Assembly (NCBI GenBank): GCA_948099385.1
Contig: CANUEZ040000020.1
Location: forward strand, 2,884,501-2,948,500
DNA: 64,000 bases
Reading direction: 5' to 3'
DNA from: Fasciola hepatica
Lineage: Eukaryota > Platyhelminthes > Trematoda > Plagiorchiida > Fasciolidae
A program made the translations under genes and the position numbers. This document shows positions 22,701 through 34,231 of the stretch, one piece after another. Each line of letters opens with the position of its first letter. The first letter of the stretch is position 1. The notes under the pieces are model-generated. The model was given only the letters and a program-made list of their open reading frames with translations. It did not search any database and was not told the DNA's origin.

Positions 22701-25700
22701 TATGTCCACCTACCGATGTTTGCCATCTTGGTAATGTTGGCCACCAACACCAGCAGGGGACAGTCTCTATCCCGCGCCAGGACGATGCAGCTGCACTCAA
22801 CTTGTTCCTCGTTATTGCTGGCACGTTACTGAATAAAACTGATATTCTCTATAACATAGAACTCTCATCCGACTTCAACATCATTGCCATAACCGAAATC
22901 TGGCTAAGCGACTCTGTCCCATCGGACCAAATTCCAATAGCTGGTTACCAACCTTCATAAAGAATGGTGCTCGCTGAGGAAGAGGCTGCCTTATCCATAA
23001 TAAAGGCAGCTCGTCTAACATTCCTCCATCAGATCCAACACTGAAAGTATTCCAGGACTCAATATGGGCAGCGGTCCTTCTGGCCAAGTCTTCATTCCAT
23101 ATTGGCTGCTTTCATCCACCACCCAATTCAAACGTCATGGACCTTGCCTGAGCAGTCAACACTTTTGACCACTTCGCTTTATTACCTTCTCCGTCGAAAC
23201 TCATAGCTGGCGACTTCAAAGCGCCTAATATCCCCTGAGACGCCACGCAATCACCCCAATGATTCACGAACTTCGTTTCGACTGTGGGCGCAGGAAGCTG
23301 GGTCCAGCATGTAGTGACATCAACCAGAGGAGACAGCATACTTGACCTGGTGTTTGCCTTTGGCCTATCGAATGTGATAACTACCGCACTCGATCCATTC
23401 CCAGGCAGTGACCATAAAAAGGCATCCCATAGATTCACAGCAGGACCCACAGATCTCATACGCAGCTCACCACAACAGACCCTGCACACTACCAACCGGA
23501 TAAACCTCAGGCCAATGCTTCGCTCCCCCAACTGGGAATACTAATTCCCCAAGCACGACCCCCATCTTGCTCCTGACACTGTATGACAAGCTACGTAGTC
23601 GCCCACCACCCATTACCACCATGGGGACCAATCGCTCTCAAGCCCTCAGCTCTTATCTTAAGAGGCTGAAAAATGAGCACGCAAAACTGTAGGAGATCTA
23701 TAATAAAACCAGAGATCTTTCCATACAGTGGCATCTCCTCTTTCTCTCTGAAACCATCACCCTCCGGACTAATGAACGGCTGAAAAAAACAGGGGCCTCT
23801 TGCCTCGAACTCTCTCGACAGACCCTACCAATCGGCCTCGCTGATAAGGAGCAGAAACCGGAGAGTCTTCAGGGGTACCCTGTTTAATTTTGGGAAACAA
23901 TACGCAAATTCTGTCTGCAGCCGAAAACGCTGAGGAGCTAAACACCTTCTTCTCCGGGTCCATGACTACTGACGCCTCTTCGGGTCCACGCCGGTATCCC
24001 CCCTTACCGATCAGGTTTTCTCTGGCTTGGAATTCATTTCGAACGACGTGTCCCATCTACTGCTGCGGGCCAAATCCCTCTTCCGTCCTGGCTAGGACGG
24101 CATCTCCCCTCCCTCATCTTGGTGGAGCTGACGAGGCCGCTGTCCTTATGAATTTGTAAGACTTATCCCTTAAACATAGCGTTTTTCCATCCCAACGGAA
24201 AACTTCAACAACTATCCCTACTGGTAAAATAGTTCTAGTTCAGGATCCTTCAAATTATCTTCCTATCACCCACAACCCTCCAGCTGTCAGGACAATGGAA
24301 GTCTTGACTGGGCAGCGGATTTGTCCGATGTTCTCCTGTCCCTTAACCTCATTCACAGCAGCCAACACGGCTTCCTGGAATCATTTTCTTGTGCCACAAA
24401 CCTGTTCGATTTCTTCAACCTACGGACCGCGACAGCTGACAAAGACAAATCCATGATAATCAATTACATCGATATGACCGAGGCATTCGATGGAGATCCC
24501 ACCCACGGTCGTCAACAAAACACCGAGCCTAGGCATCCATGACCAGCTTTTATGGTGGCTCAGTTCTTACCTGTTGGACAGAACCCAGGTTGTGTGTGCT
24601 AATGGTCACCTATCGCAACCGGCGCCCATCACTGGTGGAGTTTAACAAGAAAGTGTACCCGGTCCACTGTTTTTATCACTCTATAATAAGGACATTTTTC
24701 CTGTTGTGCAGCACGGCACTCCCTTCCTCTTCACCGATGACATCACAATCGTTGATGAGTTCTCTCATCAAGATTTGAAAGCAGCCCTGCCTGACGTGGA
24801 TAATGATATTAAGAAACTTGATCAGTGATGCAATTTATGGCAGATCTGCCACTAGACTTCTAAAAGCTTCTACACAAAGTGTGGATGTTAAGTTCCTCCC
24901 CCCGAGCCGTCACTGAATCAAGTGCCCGTCACCCCGAGCTCACCAGTGAGGAATCTTGGGCTCCGATACAACGAAAATCTACAGTTCTCGGACCGTGTCC
25001 CATTCCAGACGGCCAAGGCCAGACAGATAATAGGCCTTGTTAACAGATCGTTTAAAATGGAACGCAGTATTCTCCTTAAGTGCCAGTCCCACTCAAGTCC
25101 CCATCTTGAATACTGCCCTACCATTCTCTCTGGAATGCCTGAGTTGAATGCGATACACCTTGAGAATGTCCAGAGTACATTTATCAGGAAGCTAATAGGT
25201 TACTCTTCCCCAAAGAGCTATAAAGAGCGATACACTGTACCAAAGCTTGACTCCCTATGGCTTAGACATATTACGCCCAAATCGTTTCCCACATTGATTT
25301 ATTCACTGTTCCGAGTTCATTTCTTACAGTTCCATGCAGTTTTCCTTGCCCCTAACTCATTCTTCAAGCCACAGAATTTTAGTCTAACGATCCGATAGTC
25401 CAGGCCTCCAATAATATCCAATTTCTTCCTTATCAAATACTCATAGCTCTGGAATCAGCTACTCCTGACTATTTGCAGACGTGCTTCGATAGCCCAGGAA
25501 ATCCTTACCCAAAAATCACAAGATACATTAGCTATCGGTCGTCTTCGACCAACGCTTATCTCAGGATCGAGTTTATGAAAAAGGCATGGAACTGTAGAAT
25601 CCTACCTTCCATCTCCACTCCTGTTATTTCCTATCCCTGGAGCCGGTCTTTGAAGACGGATTTCATTACCAGGATCACAGCACTATATCCCAAAACTAAG

Positions 25701-25850
25701 TTTTCTTGTATAATGACAGAATCTAGGCCGACTTCTTTGCCAAACACCATACACAGTCCACATTGCAGTAGGATACAGTTTTCTGCCTTTCATAATTATA
25801 ACTAGTTAAATGTCTGCCGGTCCCCCTAACTCCAAACAACACCCGCTCTC
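22701..25850 (+). pseudogene. LINE family I ORF2 relic: endonuclease and reverse transcriptase
   Basis: EN shows FNIIAITEIWLSDSVPSDQI (22872-22930), then IAGDFKAPNI, VQHVVTSTRGDSILDLVF and PGSDHK. Each has a counterpart in the intact copy. RT shows YIDMTEAFDG (motif A) near 24467-24495. FLFTDDITIVDEF (near 24726) has FADD changed to FTDD. The thumb is one long open frame at 24922-25398 (VRNLGLRYNENLQFSDR, then LEYCPTILSGM and YKERYTVPKLDSLWLR). A TAG, a TAA and several shifts break it. The C-terminal part fades by about 25850. It is the second most complete family I copy here on the plus strand. Confidence 0.85.
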
Positions 25851-28165
25851 ACATATTATTCCCCAGCCCCAAAAGGATAACACCTTATCCAGTTTACAAG
25901 TCAGTCCTCACAACTATGTCTGGGTAATTACCACCTCCCACTCTGTATAGCTCCAGACCAGCCATATAAAACAACTTCCTTTCAGCTTATGGCTTTTAGC
26001 CCCAGCGTCATACAAATCAGCGGAGCTGGTTCCCAGGACCATAAGTTCCGTCGCCCACTACTTCACTACTTGTTTCTTCGAGTGTTCCCTTATTTATCCC
26101 GGCTTCCACTTCCCCCGGATTTCTTGCCCAGGAGTAGTTTACCCTTCTTAACTATCCCGCCTAAAAGTCGCCCATCCCGTACGCCTACCTTCCAGTAGCT
26201 ACCTGTCGGCCTCAGTTTCCCGCCTTACGTTTCTCAACATGACTGCTTCCAAGTGTCACCATGATTTCTGAATCTGTCGCCTAAATTCTACAAATATTCT
26301 CTCTCTCCAAATGTGCCACAACATCTTCCACGATTGCAGCCAACCCAAATTGCAACAGGACCGCCTCTGGTTTGCTTAGACCCGGTCAGGCGCTGCACCA
26401 GACCGACACACAGGTGCAGGCATATGAGTTACAACACTGGATCACCTACTCTGTGGGTTTGATCAGCCCCACTCTGTATTATCCAGTCTATGCCAGCGAA
26501 ACCCCGATGTCAGTGGCACCTACACCATAGCTATGTCCTGATGTGGGGATAAAAGACTCCCTTGCAGTTGCGAAGATTGACGAATACGAGGAAAGTTATG
26601 GTCTGGCGGAAGGGCCGTAAAAAGTTCCCAAATGGGCTCAACCACTTCTTTGTTAGAAAACAAAAGTCTGAAGAATGAAAGGTGGAAAGTAAAAATCCTA
26701 GTGGGATCTATTTGATCTCCAAGCACCGCTAACATCGGGCGGTGAAGCCAATGGGCAACTTTTTAATCACGGTGATCTCATATCAGCTCAGATCTGACCC
26801 TAAGGGGAGGAAATCTCTTGCCGCTCTTGTGGGCTCCACAGGCCTTTGGTTCCACGCACCAGGCTGGCTGAGGTGATAGTGAAGTGGACTCCCTAAACAT
26901 ACCCATCTACCCCCACTCTAAACTTCTATCACCGGGTACCTTCCCAAGCACTCCTAGGAAGTTTGCTGAAGTCAGCCACAAAGCCAGCGTGGCTCTGACC
27001 CCGATTTCGCTGCTCTGGACAAGAAGTAAATATACCAGGTGACTAACAAGTCTCATCGTAGCAATGAGCACGCGTATGTAAATATGAATGTATATGTAAA
27101 CATATAGATGCGAACGTGAAGAAAACCACCCGTAGTTTTCGCTCATAATTAGCTATTTTTACTTGTTTTTGTGGGAAAGCAGCATCTCCTTTATGCTGGG
27201 ATCCAACCCACTCTCTGGTTTACAGCCCAATCTAGCAGCAACCTTCAGTATACCAGGGCCTAAGGCCAACCTTCAGCATTAGACCTGTAACTATCCCTCG
27301 ACAGTATGTCATATATCCCCTGAATCCATCATACAAAGTAGCCTCTAAATTTTTAGTGTTCCCCAGCTGCTTCCTCGCGGCCTGTAAACGCCCCATTGTA
27401 GGATGTTACGCATCCTCTAGATTTTTATTACAGTCTTGCCATTCGGGTTCTTGGTGTTTCCCAGCGGCATCCCCGTCTGGCCCTCAGACCCAGTATTCCC
27501 GATGTACCCTCACGACTTTAACAAATCCGAACGCTATATCATCATCATCATCATCGTACAGCGTTAAACAGTAGGGCAAGCCCCACTGACCACTGCCTTT
27601 CTCACCATGTTGCACGTTGAATTAAAAAGTATGAATATACAAGATGGACAGGGAGTGGACCTACATGGGTGGGAAAAGAAAAGAATGCCCTAGTAGCCAA
27701 CACACGGAATACACAGTCTAAAAGTTCCCAGCATCATGCCAAATCGGTGGTCAATAACTGGGCCTGATAGTGCGAGCACATTTAGTCCTTACGAACTCCG
27801 ACTTCTCATATCAATAAGACCATATCACCTCGTTTCCAACTCCATACTCCTATCCGTTACTTCGCTCACCCCAGCCTTTAGCTGGAACATCCTCCAGACT
27901 GCAACACTTTTTTCCAGCTTAGGACCTTCCGACCATCTTGTTGCTGGGCTGTTGAGTATCGCACGGACTGCTTATCTTCTTCTCTGTAGGTCTGCAACCA
28001 CGCTCAGGGCTGGCTGCCGCAAATGCTACCTGGCTATGTTTCATCCACATGAAGCGCGGATGATGCCGCCTACGTCCAGCAGCGGCTTACTGGGAACTTC
28101 CCTCCAGAAGACTCTTCCGATATCGAAGGCATCTAAACTACCGTGAAAGGATTCCTAACATAATA
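25851..28165. other. Unidentified 2.3 kb
   Basis: The DNA is C-rich on the plus strand with short open frames. The longest (27736-28146, 136 codons from its first in-frame ATG) has one segment (LGPSDHLVAG) faintly like the end of a LINE endonuclease, but nothing around it supports that. A few TATG/ATAT steps lie near 27070-27110. No gene is called. Confidence 0.35.
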
Positions 28166-28169
28166 ATAT

Positions 28170-30850
28170 TACTGGCTTATTTCGGATAGGCCCGGAGCAT
28201 GCCATGCGCATGATCTTGTTGATACGGGTGATGGAATGGGCAGATATAATTCATGAAAAGTTGGAAATTTATATGGAAAAAATAGACTAAAAAGGCTCAG
28301 AAGGGGGAATAATGTGGGATGAAAATAGGATAAGTGTATGCACACCATAGAGATTGAAAGGAGTTTAAATGAACTCAAGGGCAGATTTAAATAGACGCCT
28401 GGTGAGTTCGAAAGTCAAGGTCAGATGGGGAGTATGACTGGTCCGGGTGGAGACATCTGGAGGCCGACTGGTATACATGAGAAGGGCTAGAAATCGGTAT
28501 AGGAAGCTGCAGTAGCGAGGGACGATGGAGAAAGAAGTGAGGTGCACTGCAGTGGACTAGACATCAATGAAGTATTGGTACTCTGCAGCGGATGGTCGGC
28601 AGACAGGGTACAAAACTCATCGTAAAACAGGTAGCGAGCAGTACAAGAGGTGGAGGGTGGATCAGATGACAAAAACGATTTAGAAGGATTGGATACGGTT
28701 TTTGAGGCACAGATGTAGGATTGATGGATGCATATCATGACGGTTGGTGGGATGACAGCAAGAAAAATGGCCGGTGAGGATCTGCAAGAAGCAAAGCGTG
28801 TGCACATACACATATATACGCAAGTATATACATGTATAGATATAAGAGGAGCAGGAGCAATAACAATGGGGTCCCAGAAAGAAATTATCAGTCACTGGGA
28901 GGGATAGGTATGGTTATATCAAAAGGTTGTAGAATTACCTTTGGAATATCGTGGTGGATTAACTTCATGACAGGTGCACATGGCAGCCCAACGGAGGGAA
29001 AATAGAATGCGGAAGCACAGAAGTGATGACGACTGTGAGGAGCAGTTCATGGGGGAGTGAAGATGAAAGACAGGATCGAGGAGAACAGTTAATCATGGAT
29101 TTAATTATTTGATCAATGCAGGTGCGACACGTGGTAACGGGCCAGGGGGATCTGGCAGTGGCATGTCAAACGATTTGGAACTGTAAAAGAACATCATGAC
29201 GTGAAGTTGTCTTCACAATCGGTGGAACATGGAAAAGCGGACTAACGTGAAAGGCACATAGGAGATGCCTGTGGTCTAACAGGGGATATCTGAAATCCGT
29301 CAGGCATGCGTGGACGGTCTGGAAATTGATATGGGAAAGGATGGTAGCGGGAGACGGTGGAGAAGGGAGCTCCGCTGCTAGGGATTATATAGTGATTAGG
29401 CTGTGCTACACTGTAGTAGATGGTCAGCGGACAGGGCACCAAACTCATCGTTGAGGGGGTAAAGAAAATTGGAATACGTAAAGGGTGGTACGGATCGCAA
29501 GAATGATCTCTAAGGATGTGATATGGTAAATATGAGGTACAGATGTAAGAAGAGTAAAAGCACGTCATGAGTGTCAGTGGGAGGGTAGCATTAGAAATGG
29601 TCGGCAAAAATGTGCAGGATGCATTGCAAATGTATACATACGTATGTACATATATATATGTGTGTATGGACATATGAGTACATAAATGGATATGCGAGAA
29701 GCAGGAGCAAAGAGCAGTGGAGTACTAGGAGAAAAAGGTATCAGTGATTGGAAGAGGGAGACGGGATAGGATCAAAGTGTGTGGGATTGACTTGGGAGAA
29801 TTCAGACGAAGTTTTTCATGACGGGATAACATGGTGGACTAACAAATAGAGAAGACTGAAGAAGCACAAAAGTGATGACGGCTGTGAGGAGCAGATCATA
29901 AACTAGGGAACATGAAGGATAGGATCAAAAGGATCAGGTAAAAATGGGTCTAATTATTTGATCAATGCAGGTGCTAGATGTAGTGACAGACCAAAGGAAT
30001 CGGATAGTGACAGATCAAATGATTTGGAACTGAAAATAACATCATGACGTAACGTTGTCCTTACAATCGGTGGAACATGGAAAAGCGGACCGAACTGAAA
30101 GGCACACAGAAAAATGTGTGTAGCGAGCAATAAACGGATCAAGGAATGGAAGCAATGGCCGAGGAGACACAGGTAAGACATGACCAATCAGATAAATTTA
30201 CTGCAGTGAAACACGAAGGAGGCGGAGATGGAAGATGGACGCCCCAAGATAAGTGAACCAGTAATAGAACAAAAAGGCCCAAGAAATGAATGCGCGATGG
30301 AGTACTGGAAAGGCAACCGAAGAGCTGTGCTCCGACAGACAGTTGAACAGGTGGATTAATCAGGTGGATGCTAATCGGGACACAGCCTAATGGAAAAAAC
30401 CACAGAGGAATTCCGGAGCCAAGAAAGGAGAATATGGTGGTCGTGATTAGATAATAACTGCGACTGTAAAAAAGCAAAGTTTGAAGCGGCAAGTTCTAAT
30501 ATGCGGATTGGTCATGGGTGCGGGTGTGATTGGTGCACATTGATAATGGGCATGGGGAGGGAGAACAAGGAGGGATTTAAAAAAACAACAGGCAGTAAGG
30601 TATAAGAATGCTATGAAAGGGCATTCTGAGCAGAGAGTAATACCGAGTGCATAAAGAATATAAGCCGGCAATGACGGCAGGTGGAAAAAGAGATATTGGC
30701 GAAAGTCGGCAAAGAAATAACAAACGGCCCAGATTTGTGATGCCATCCTCCTTCCCATAATGAAAAAGCACTCAGAAACCGCAGCCAACCCTCGCATAAG
30801 AGGCCCGACACAAACAAAGAGAAACCAGAGGAAACTCAAAAAAAACGACA
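28170..30850 (-). repeat. Family A dispersed repeat, with an internal tandem duplication
   Basis: The reverse complement aligns along its length with the plus-strand block 47936-49985 and, in the same orientation, with 43970-45680. Shared stretches include the text around 28690-28780 (CCGTCATGATATGCATCC when reversed), the 3' block with ACCTTGAC, and the start block with ATTGGTCA and GGTG. Reversed, the repeat is C/T-rich and gives many short open frames that share peptides between copies. None resembles a known protein, and each copy is broken differently. It could be a non-autonomous element or a very decayed retroelement. No terminal repeats or target duplications were recognised. Confidence 0.7.
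28400..30090 (-). repeat. Two direct ~850-bp units within family A
   Basis: The block 29040-29240 is repeated at 29890-30090 (both contain TAATTATTTGATCAATGCAG and CAATCGGTGGAACATGGAAA). The ATATAC microsatellite recurs at about 28800-28850 and 29635-29690. Unit length is therefore about 840-850 bp. Identity is roughly three quarters over most of the unit and higher in these blocks. The other family A copies show one unit. Confidence 0.7.
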
Positions 30851-31437
30851 TATTTTTTAATTTACCAGCGTAGCCTGGCCTATCACAAATGGTTTCAGCA
30901 TTCTTTCTTGCTTTATTTTGTTCCTTGTGAACAAGGTATGCCGTTAGCTGATTGTTCCTTCTCGAAACTCTATTCTTCTCTTACCGGCTGCAAATTTCCG
31001 ACATCATACCGCAATTGCTATCTCTCATGAAAATTATCTCACCATTCGAGGGGGTACTGTTCCTTTTTATACCAACAAATCTATGAAAATATGCATTCTT
31101 ATGTGCACCCACGTGAAATTCTTACCTTTACCCTCGTCTCATCTCCAGTTACCCTTTCAAGTGAACTTCGGTACACATCACTGAACAATTTATTGCATCA
31201 TCCTTGTTTTAATGTATTTTCTGTATCCTTAGATAATATCCGCTTCAAGGTTCTCGCTTCCCGTCCAACCCTCACTATTGCCCTGATTGACTCGGAATTG
31301 AATCAGACTTACAGTGTAGTCCGTTGTCACTTTACTTCAATTGGACTCTCTCGAGCCCCTTTCCTCTGTTGCCGTAATGCGCGACTCCTTTAAAATATCA
31401 AATTTCTCACCTTACTGGTTGATATTGTAAACTTTAC
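30851..31437. other. No gene seen
   Basis: This is AT-rich DNA with one unremarkable frame at 31091-31393 that has no motif I recognise. It separates family A from the LINE endonuclease relic. Confidence 0.4.
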
Positions 31438-31490
31438 CCATGACTTCACGCGTGCCTCTCGGTCACGGTCCAGAAGCGTACCGTATTGAT
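31438..31490 (+). repeat. Copy of motif M
   Basis: The text CATGACTTCACGCGTGCCTC, followed by TCGGTCACGGTCCAGAAG and TACCGTATTGATAAA, matches 40288-40350 with scattered changes. The TATATT tail of the other copies is reduced to TATTGATAAA. It lies just before the LINE EN relic. Confidence 0.55.
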
Positions 31491-32090
31491 AAAAGATTGC
31501 TAGCTTCCTGGCGCTTTCCGATTAGATACACGAATGCCCACACCATTCGCAACAAGTGGGATGAATTGGCAGCCACACTAGGCGATGCACAGATCTTTGA
31601 GCTCACCGAGACGTGGTTAACACCGCAGGATGTCATAATTCACGCTTTCTGGCAAAGCTTTGTGCCGTACAGGCAGGACAGAGACTGTGGCAGATTGGGT
31701 GGTGGAGGACCGTTGCTGGTTTCCAAGCGCTTGTGCCAGCATGAAGGAATAGAAATGGGGTCATCAAGTGTGCGGATTACAAGCTCTGCACTTAGAAAGC
31801 AAAGAGGCCCTGCGACTTCCCTTTTCGTCTGCCAAAGCTCATCTTCTGCCAGGGGGAGGATACTGAACGGCTGGTGGTAATCGACACAGTTGGTAAAGAT
31901 GAAGCGGAGCTCAGCGTGGGGCACCTCAATGCCCCAAAAGTAGGTTGGGAACTGGAGGATGCACCATCGGGGTCTTTCGGAGATGCACTACAACAAATTC
32001 CACACGGAGAAGCGCTCATCCAACGAATGCGGCGGGAGCTCGTTTGACGATAAACCAGAATTCTGCGGTACTTGATTTAGTAATGACAGA
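31480..32090 (+). pseudogene. LINE family II endonuclease relic
   Basis: The frame from about 31500 gives YTNAHTIRNKWDELAATLGD, then FELTETWLTPQDV and DRDCGRLGGGGPLLV. These are the first catalytic segments of a LINE endonuclease (N, E and the GGG loop). A second frame gives LVVIDTVG and VGHLNAPKVGWELEDA, equivalent to GDFNAPxVDW with the catalytic Asp replaced. It ends at the AT run before segment A, with no RT beyond. The wording (IRNKWDEL) is nearer to the 16150-19365 copy than to family I. It is a fragment. Confidence 0.75.
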
Positions 32091-32600
32091 GTATGATATA
32101 TGATATAATATATTGATATATTTCTCGGCCATGGTCGAGAAGCACGCGCTAACGCATGATCATGGTGTAACACGTCACTCAATCAGATGAAATATTCACA
32201 AATTCTAAGTATGAAAGTCGAGAGTATCTGAGATGAAAAAACAAAGACAGCAACAGTTTGAATGGATCATTCTGATTATGGTTTGCGCGGCAGTTTTGAA
32301 CCAGTTTCGAATCCGGGCTAGGCAGTGGTGCGCGGTGGAGATATCGAGAAAATCGTTAATGCAGTGCTAAGGAGTCATTATGAACAAGAATGATGCAAGC
32401 CAAGGAAACCAGAGGCCAAATAAGGTTCTTCAGATGGAGTATATTTTGAAAAAGAAGAAAAGGGGGAAAAACCGACTCATGCGAAGAGGATAGCGATCCA
32501 TGAAGACAATGCAGACCCTGAAAGACGGATTTACCGGAATTTGATAAACGGAATGAGTTTTGAAGCAGGGGGACATGAGACCAATTTCGTGAAAGTGAAC
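32085..32600 (-). repeat. Segment A (left copy), directly upstream of the intact LINE
   Basis: This ~515-bp segment is the reverse complement of 39868-40366 at roughly 93% identity. It begins with TATATGATATAATATATT, then motif M, and ends at GTGAAAGTGAAC just before the LINE 5' end. Read on the minus strand it finishes in the AT microsatellite, as LINE or SINE 3' ends often do. It may be an independent short retroelement. Alternatively it is the 5' untranslated region or promoter of the LINE, since it lies within 60 bases of the ORF1 ATG. No protein frame is conserved. Confidence 0.75.
32112..32165 (-). repeat. Motif M with near-perfect palindrome
   Basis: At 32122-32141 the bases TTCTCGGCC and ATGGTCGAGAA form a self-complementary core with one G-T pair. 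It is followed by GCGCTAACGC and ATGATCAT, which are also self-complementary. The partner in the right copy of segment A keeps the same pairing with a compensating change (CTCGACC/GGCCGAG). Confidence 0.6.
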
Positions 32601-32656
32601 ACTGAGGTTAGTATTTGACCTGCGAATCCACTTCTATCAAAGTTCTTTCAAATATC

Positions 32657-34231
32657 ATGCCTAGATCGACTTCAAATCGCCTCATTCACCGAGCGGCAAA
32701 TCGAACTCCACTTACAAGCACTAAACGCCCCCGACTTTCTACCTCCTCCGTGCCGTGTTCAGTACCACTGGTCGATATATACAGTGAAGCCAGGAACAAA
32801 TATAATGCGCTTCAGGAAAACTTATCGTCCTTAGAGAAACAGTTACGATCCATGGACGATGCACTGACCATGCTGCTGCCACTAGCATATATTGTTGATC
32901 CTTTAAAACATCCAAACACTGAAAGTCTCCTATCAGCCGGCCACTTCCTGGACTCTGTTGCATCTGAAGTCCATAGACGGATAAAAAATTCTAAAAATGC
33001 CGTTGTTTTTAATGTTCCAGATCGTTTGCCCCTTTCCTCGGTCAAACAGTCATTGCTCATGGCATGTGATATGTCACACCACGAGTGCTACTGCAAAAGA
33101 CTCAGAAAACGGTCACATCGAAACATGTGCCCGCTACTGTTTCAATTTCTAGAAGAGAGCACTGCCGTGGAATTCGTCAGAAAGAGAGAGACCGTCGCAA
33201 AATCCACATCATTTAAAAATATAAAAATTGCTCCAGACAAAACCCCTCTGCAGAGGGAGATCCTTAGATCGAATGCCAGCATCCAAGTACTCTCACCACC
33301 GTCTGACCCAGTGCCACAAAGCTCCCCTGAGAAACTTCCCACCGTAAACAATTCGTTACCACTCCCGCTAACCAGTGCACCAGCTCAAAATGTGGACCTA
33401 GATTCGTCCCGTTCACCTCCAACACCTCAACGTCCCCCAAAAAGGCTCCATGTTGCACTCCAGTCTCCACCACTGTCTACCCACAGCCGAGCAATACAAC
33501 CCCCTCTCTCTGCAAGCAGCCATCCACGCTCTGGTCTGTCTGCCAAACGAGCAAATAAACCGCCAACTCCAAACACGCCACCCCGCACCAACCAGCCAAC
33601 TGCAACGTTGTCTCCCAGCGCTTCGGCCACAACGTCACCCTCGTCACCTGTTGCTCCCAGAGGCCAAAACCTCGTCTGCACTGACATTGTCACGCTCCCA
33701 TCTTTAATCGACAGTCGACATAGGACCTCTCGCGCTCCAGCTAACCGGCTTACTACCCATTCACGACCCCCACCTCGGCCATACACACGAAATCTCGTCG
33801 CTCACCCTAGCGCTAGTCCACCAGCGCATTTATTTGGTCCCCCGGAGATCCGCGTACCCCACTGCTACATCCCACACCCACAAACACAGACCCCGCCGTC
33901 TTCACGTCCACAGATGCATAACCATATCACAAATTTTCCACTTAATGTACCACCTCAAAACTCGAACCATGCAGGACGAGTTACCAGCATCGTTGCCAGC
34001 CGGTACCACAACATGTGGCCCGCGCCCGACCATTTTCCGCCTCATGGTGTGCCCCATCTTAACCCTCCGCAGCTTCAACATCCTCTGCTCCCCTACCACC
34101 CAACATCGCCGTATTCTACTCCGACACCACTGCACGCTATGCCGACTGACCCTTCACACCAAGGCCCCTTTCATCAACAGCCCTTTCGCTACTACTCCAC
34201 CCCCTCACACTCTTTCCATGGAGCCTTGTGA
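32657..34231 (+). CDS. LINE ORF1 protein (RNA-binding, proline-rich)
   Basis: The protein is 524 residues from the first ATG (MPRSTSNRL). The frame is open upstream to a TTG at 32615, but no earlier ATG exists. Residues 40-75 are a short coiled-coil-like helix (ENLSSLEKQLRSMDDALTML). Residues 110-205 form an RRM-like nucleic-acid-binding domain, with KNAVVFNVPDRLPLSSVKQS, CPLLFQFLEE, TAVEFVRKRE and the exit IAPDKTPLQRE. The rest is a Pro/Ser/Thr-rich, presumably disordered tail of some 300 residues. No zinc knuckle is seen. By family knowledge it packages the LINE RNA. The stop overlaps the ORF2 start, so the two products are probably translated from one RNA by reinitiation. Confidence 0.85.
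   Translation: MPRSTSNRLIHRAANRTPLTSTKRPRLSTSSVPCSVPLVDIYSEARNKYNALQENLSSLEKQLRSMDDALTMLLPLAYIVDPLKHPNTESLLSAGHFLDSVASEVHRRIKNSKNAVVFNVPDRLPLSSVKQSLLMACDMSHHECYCKRLRKRSHRNMCPLLFQFLEESTAVEFVRKRETVAKSTSFKNIKIAPDKTPLQREILRSNASIQVLSPPSDPVPQSSPEKLPTVNNSLPLPLTSAPAQNVDLDSSRSPPTPQRPPKRLHVALQSPPLSTHSRAIQPPLSASSHPRSGLSAKRANKPPTPNTPPRTNQPTATLSPSASATTSPSSPVAPRGQNLVCTDIVTLPSLIDSRHRTSRAPANRLTTHSRPPPRPYTRNLVAHPSASPPAHLFGPPEIRVPHCYIPHPQTQTPPSSRPQMHNHITNFPLNVPPQNSNHAGRVTSIVASRYHNMWPAPDHFPPHGVPHLNPPQLQHPLLPYHPTSPYSTPTPLHAMPTDPSHQGPFHQQPFRYYSTPSHSFHGAL

Noticed and set aside
27736..28146. 136-codon ORF with SDH that might be the end of a LINE endonuclease
   Set aside because: Only three or four residues fit. 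The other EN segments are absent upstream and no RT follows.
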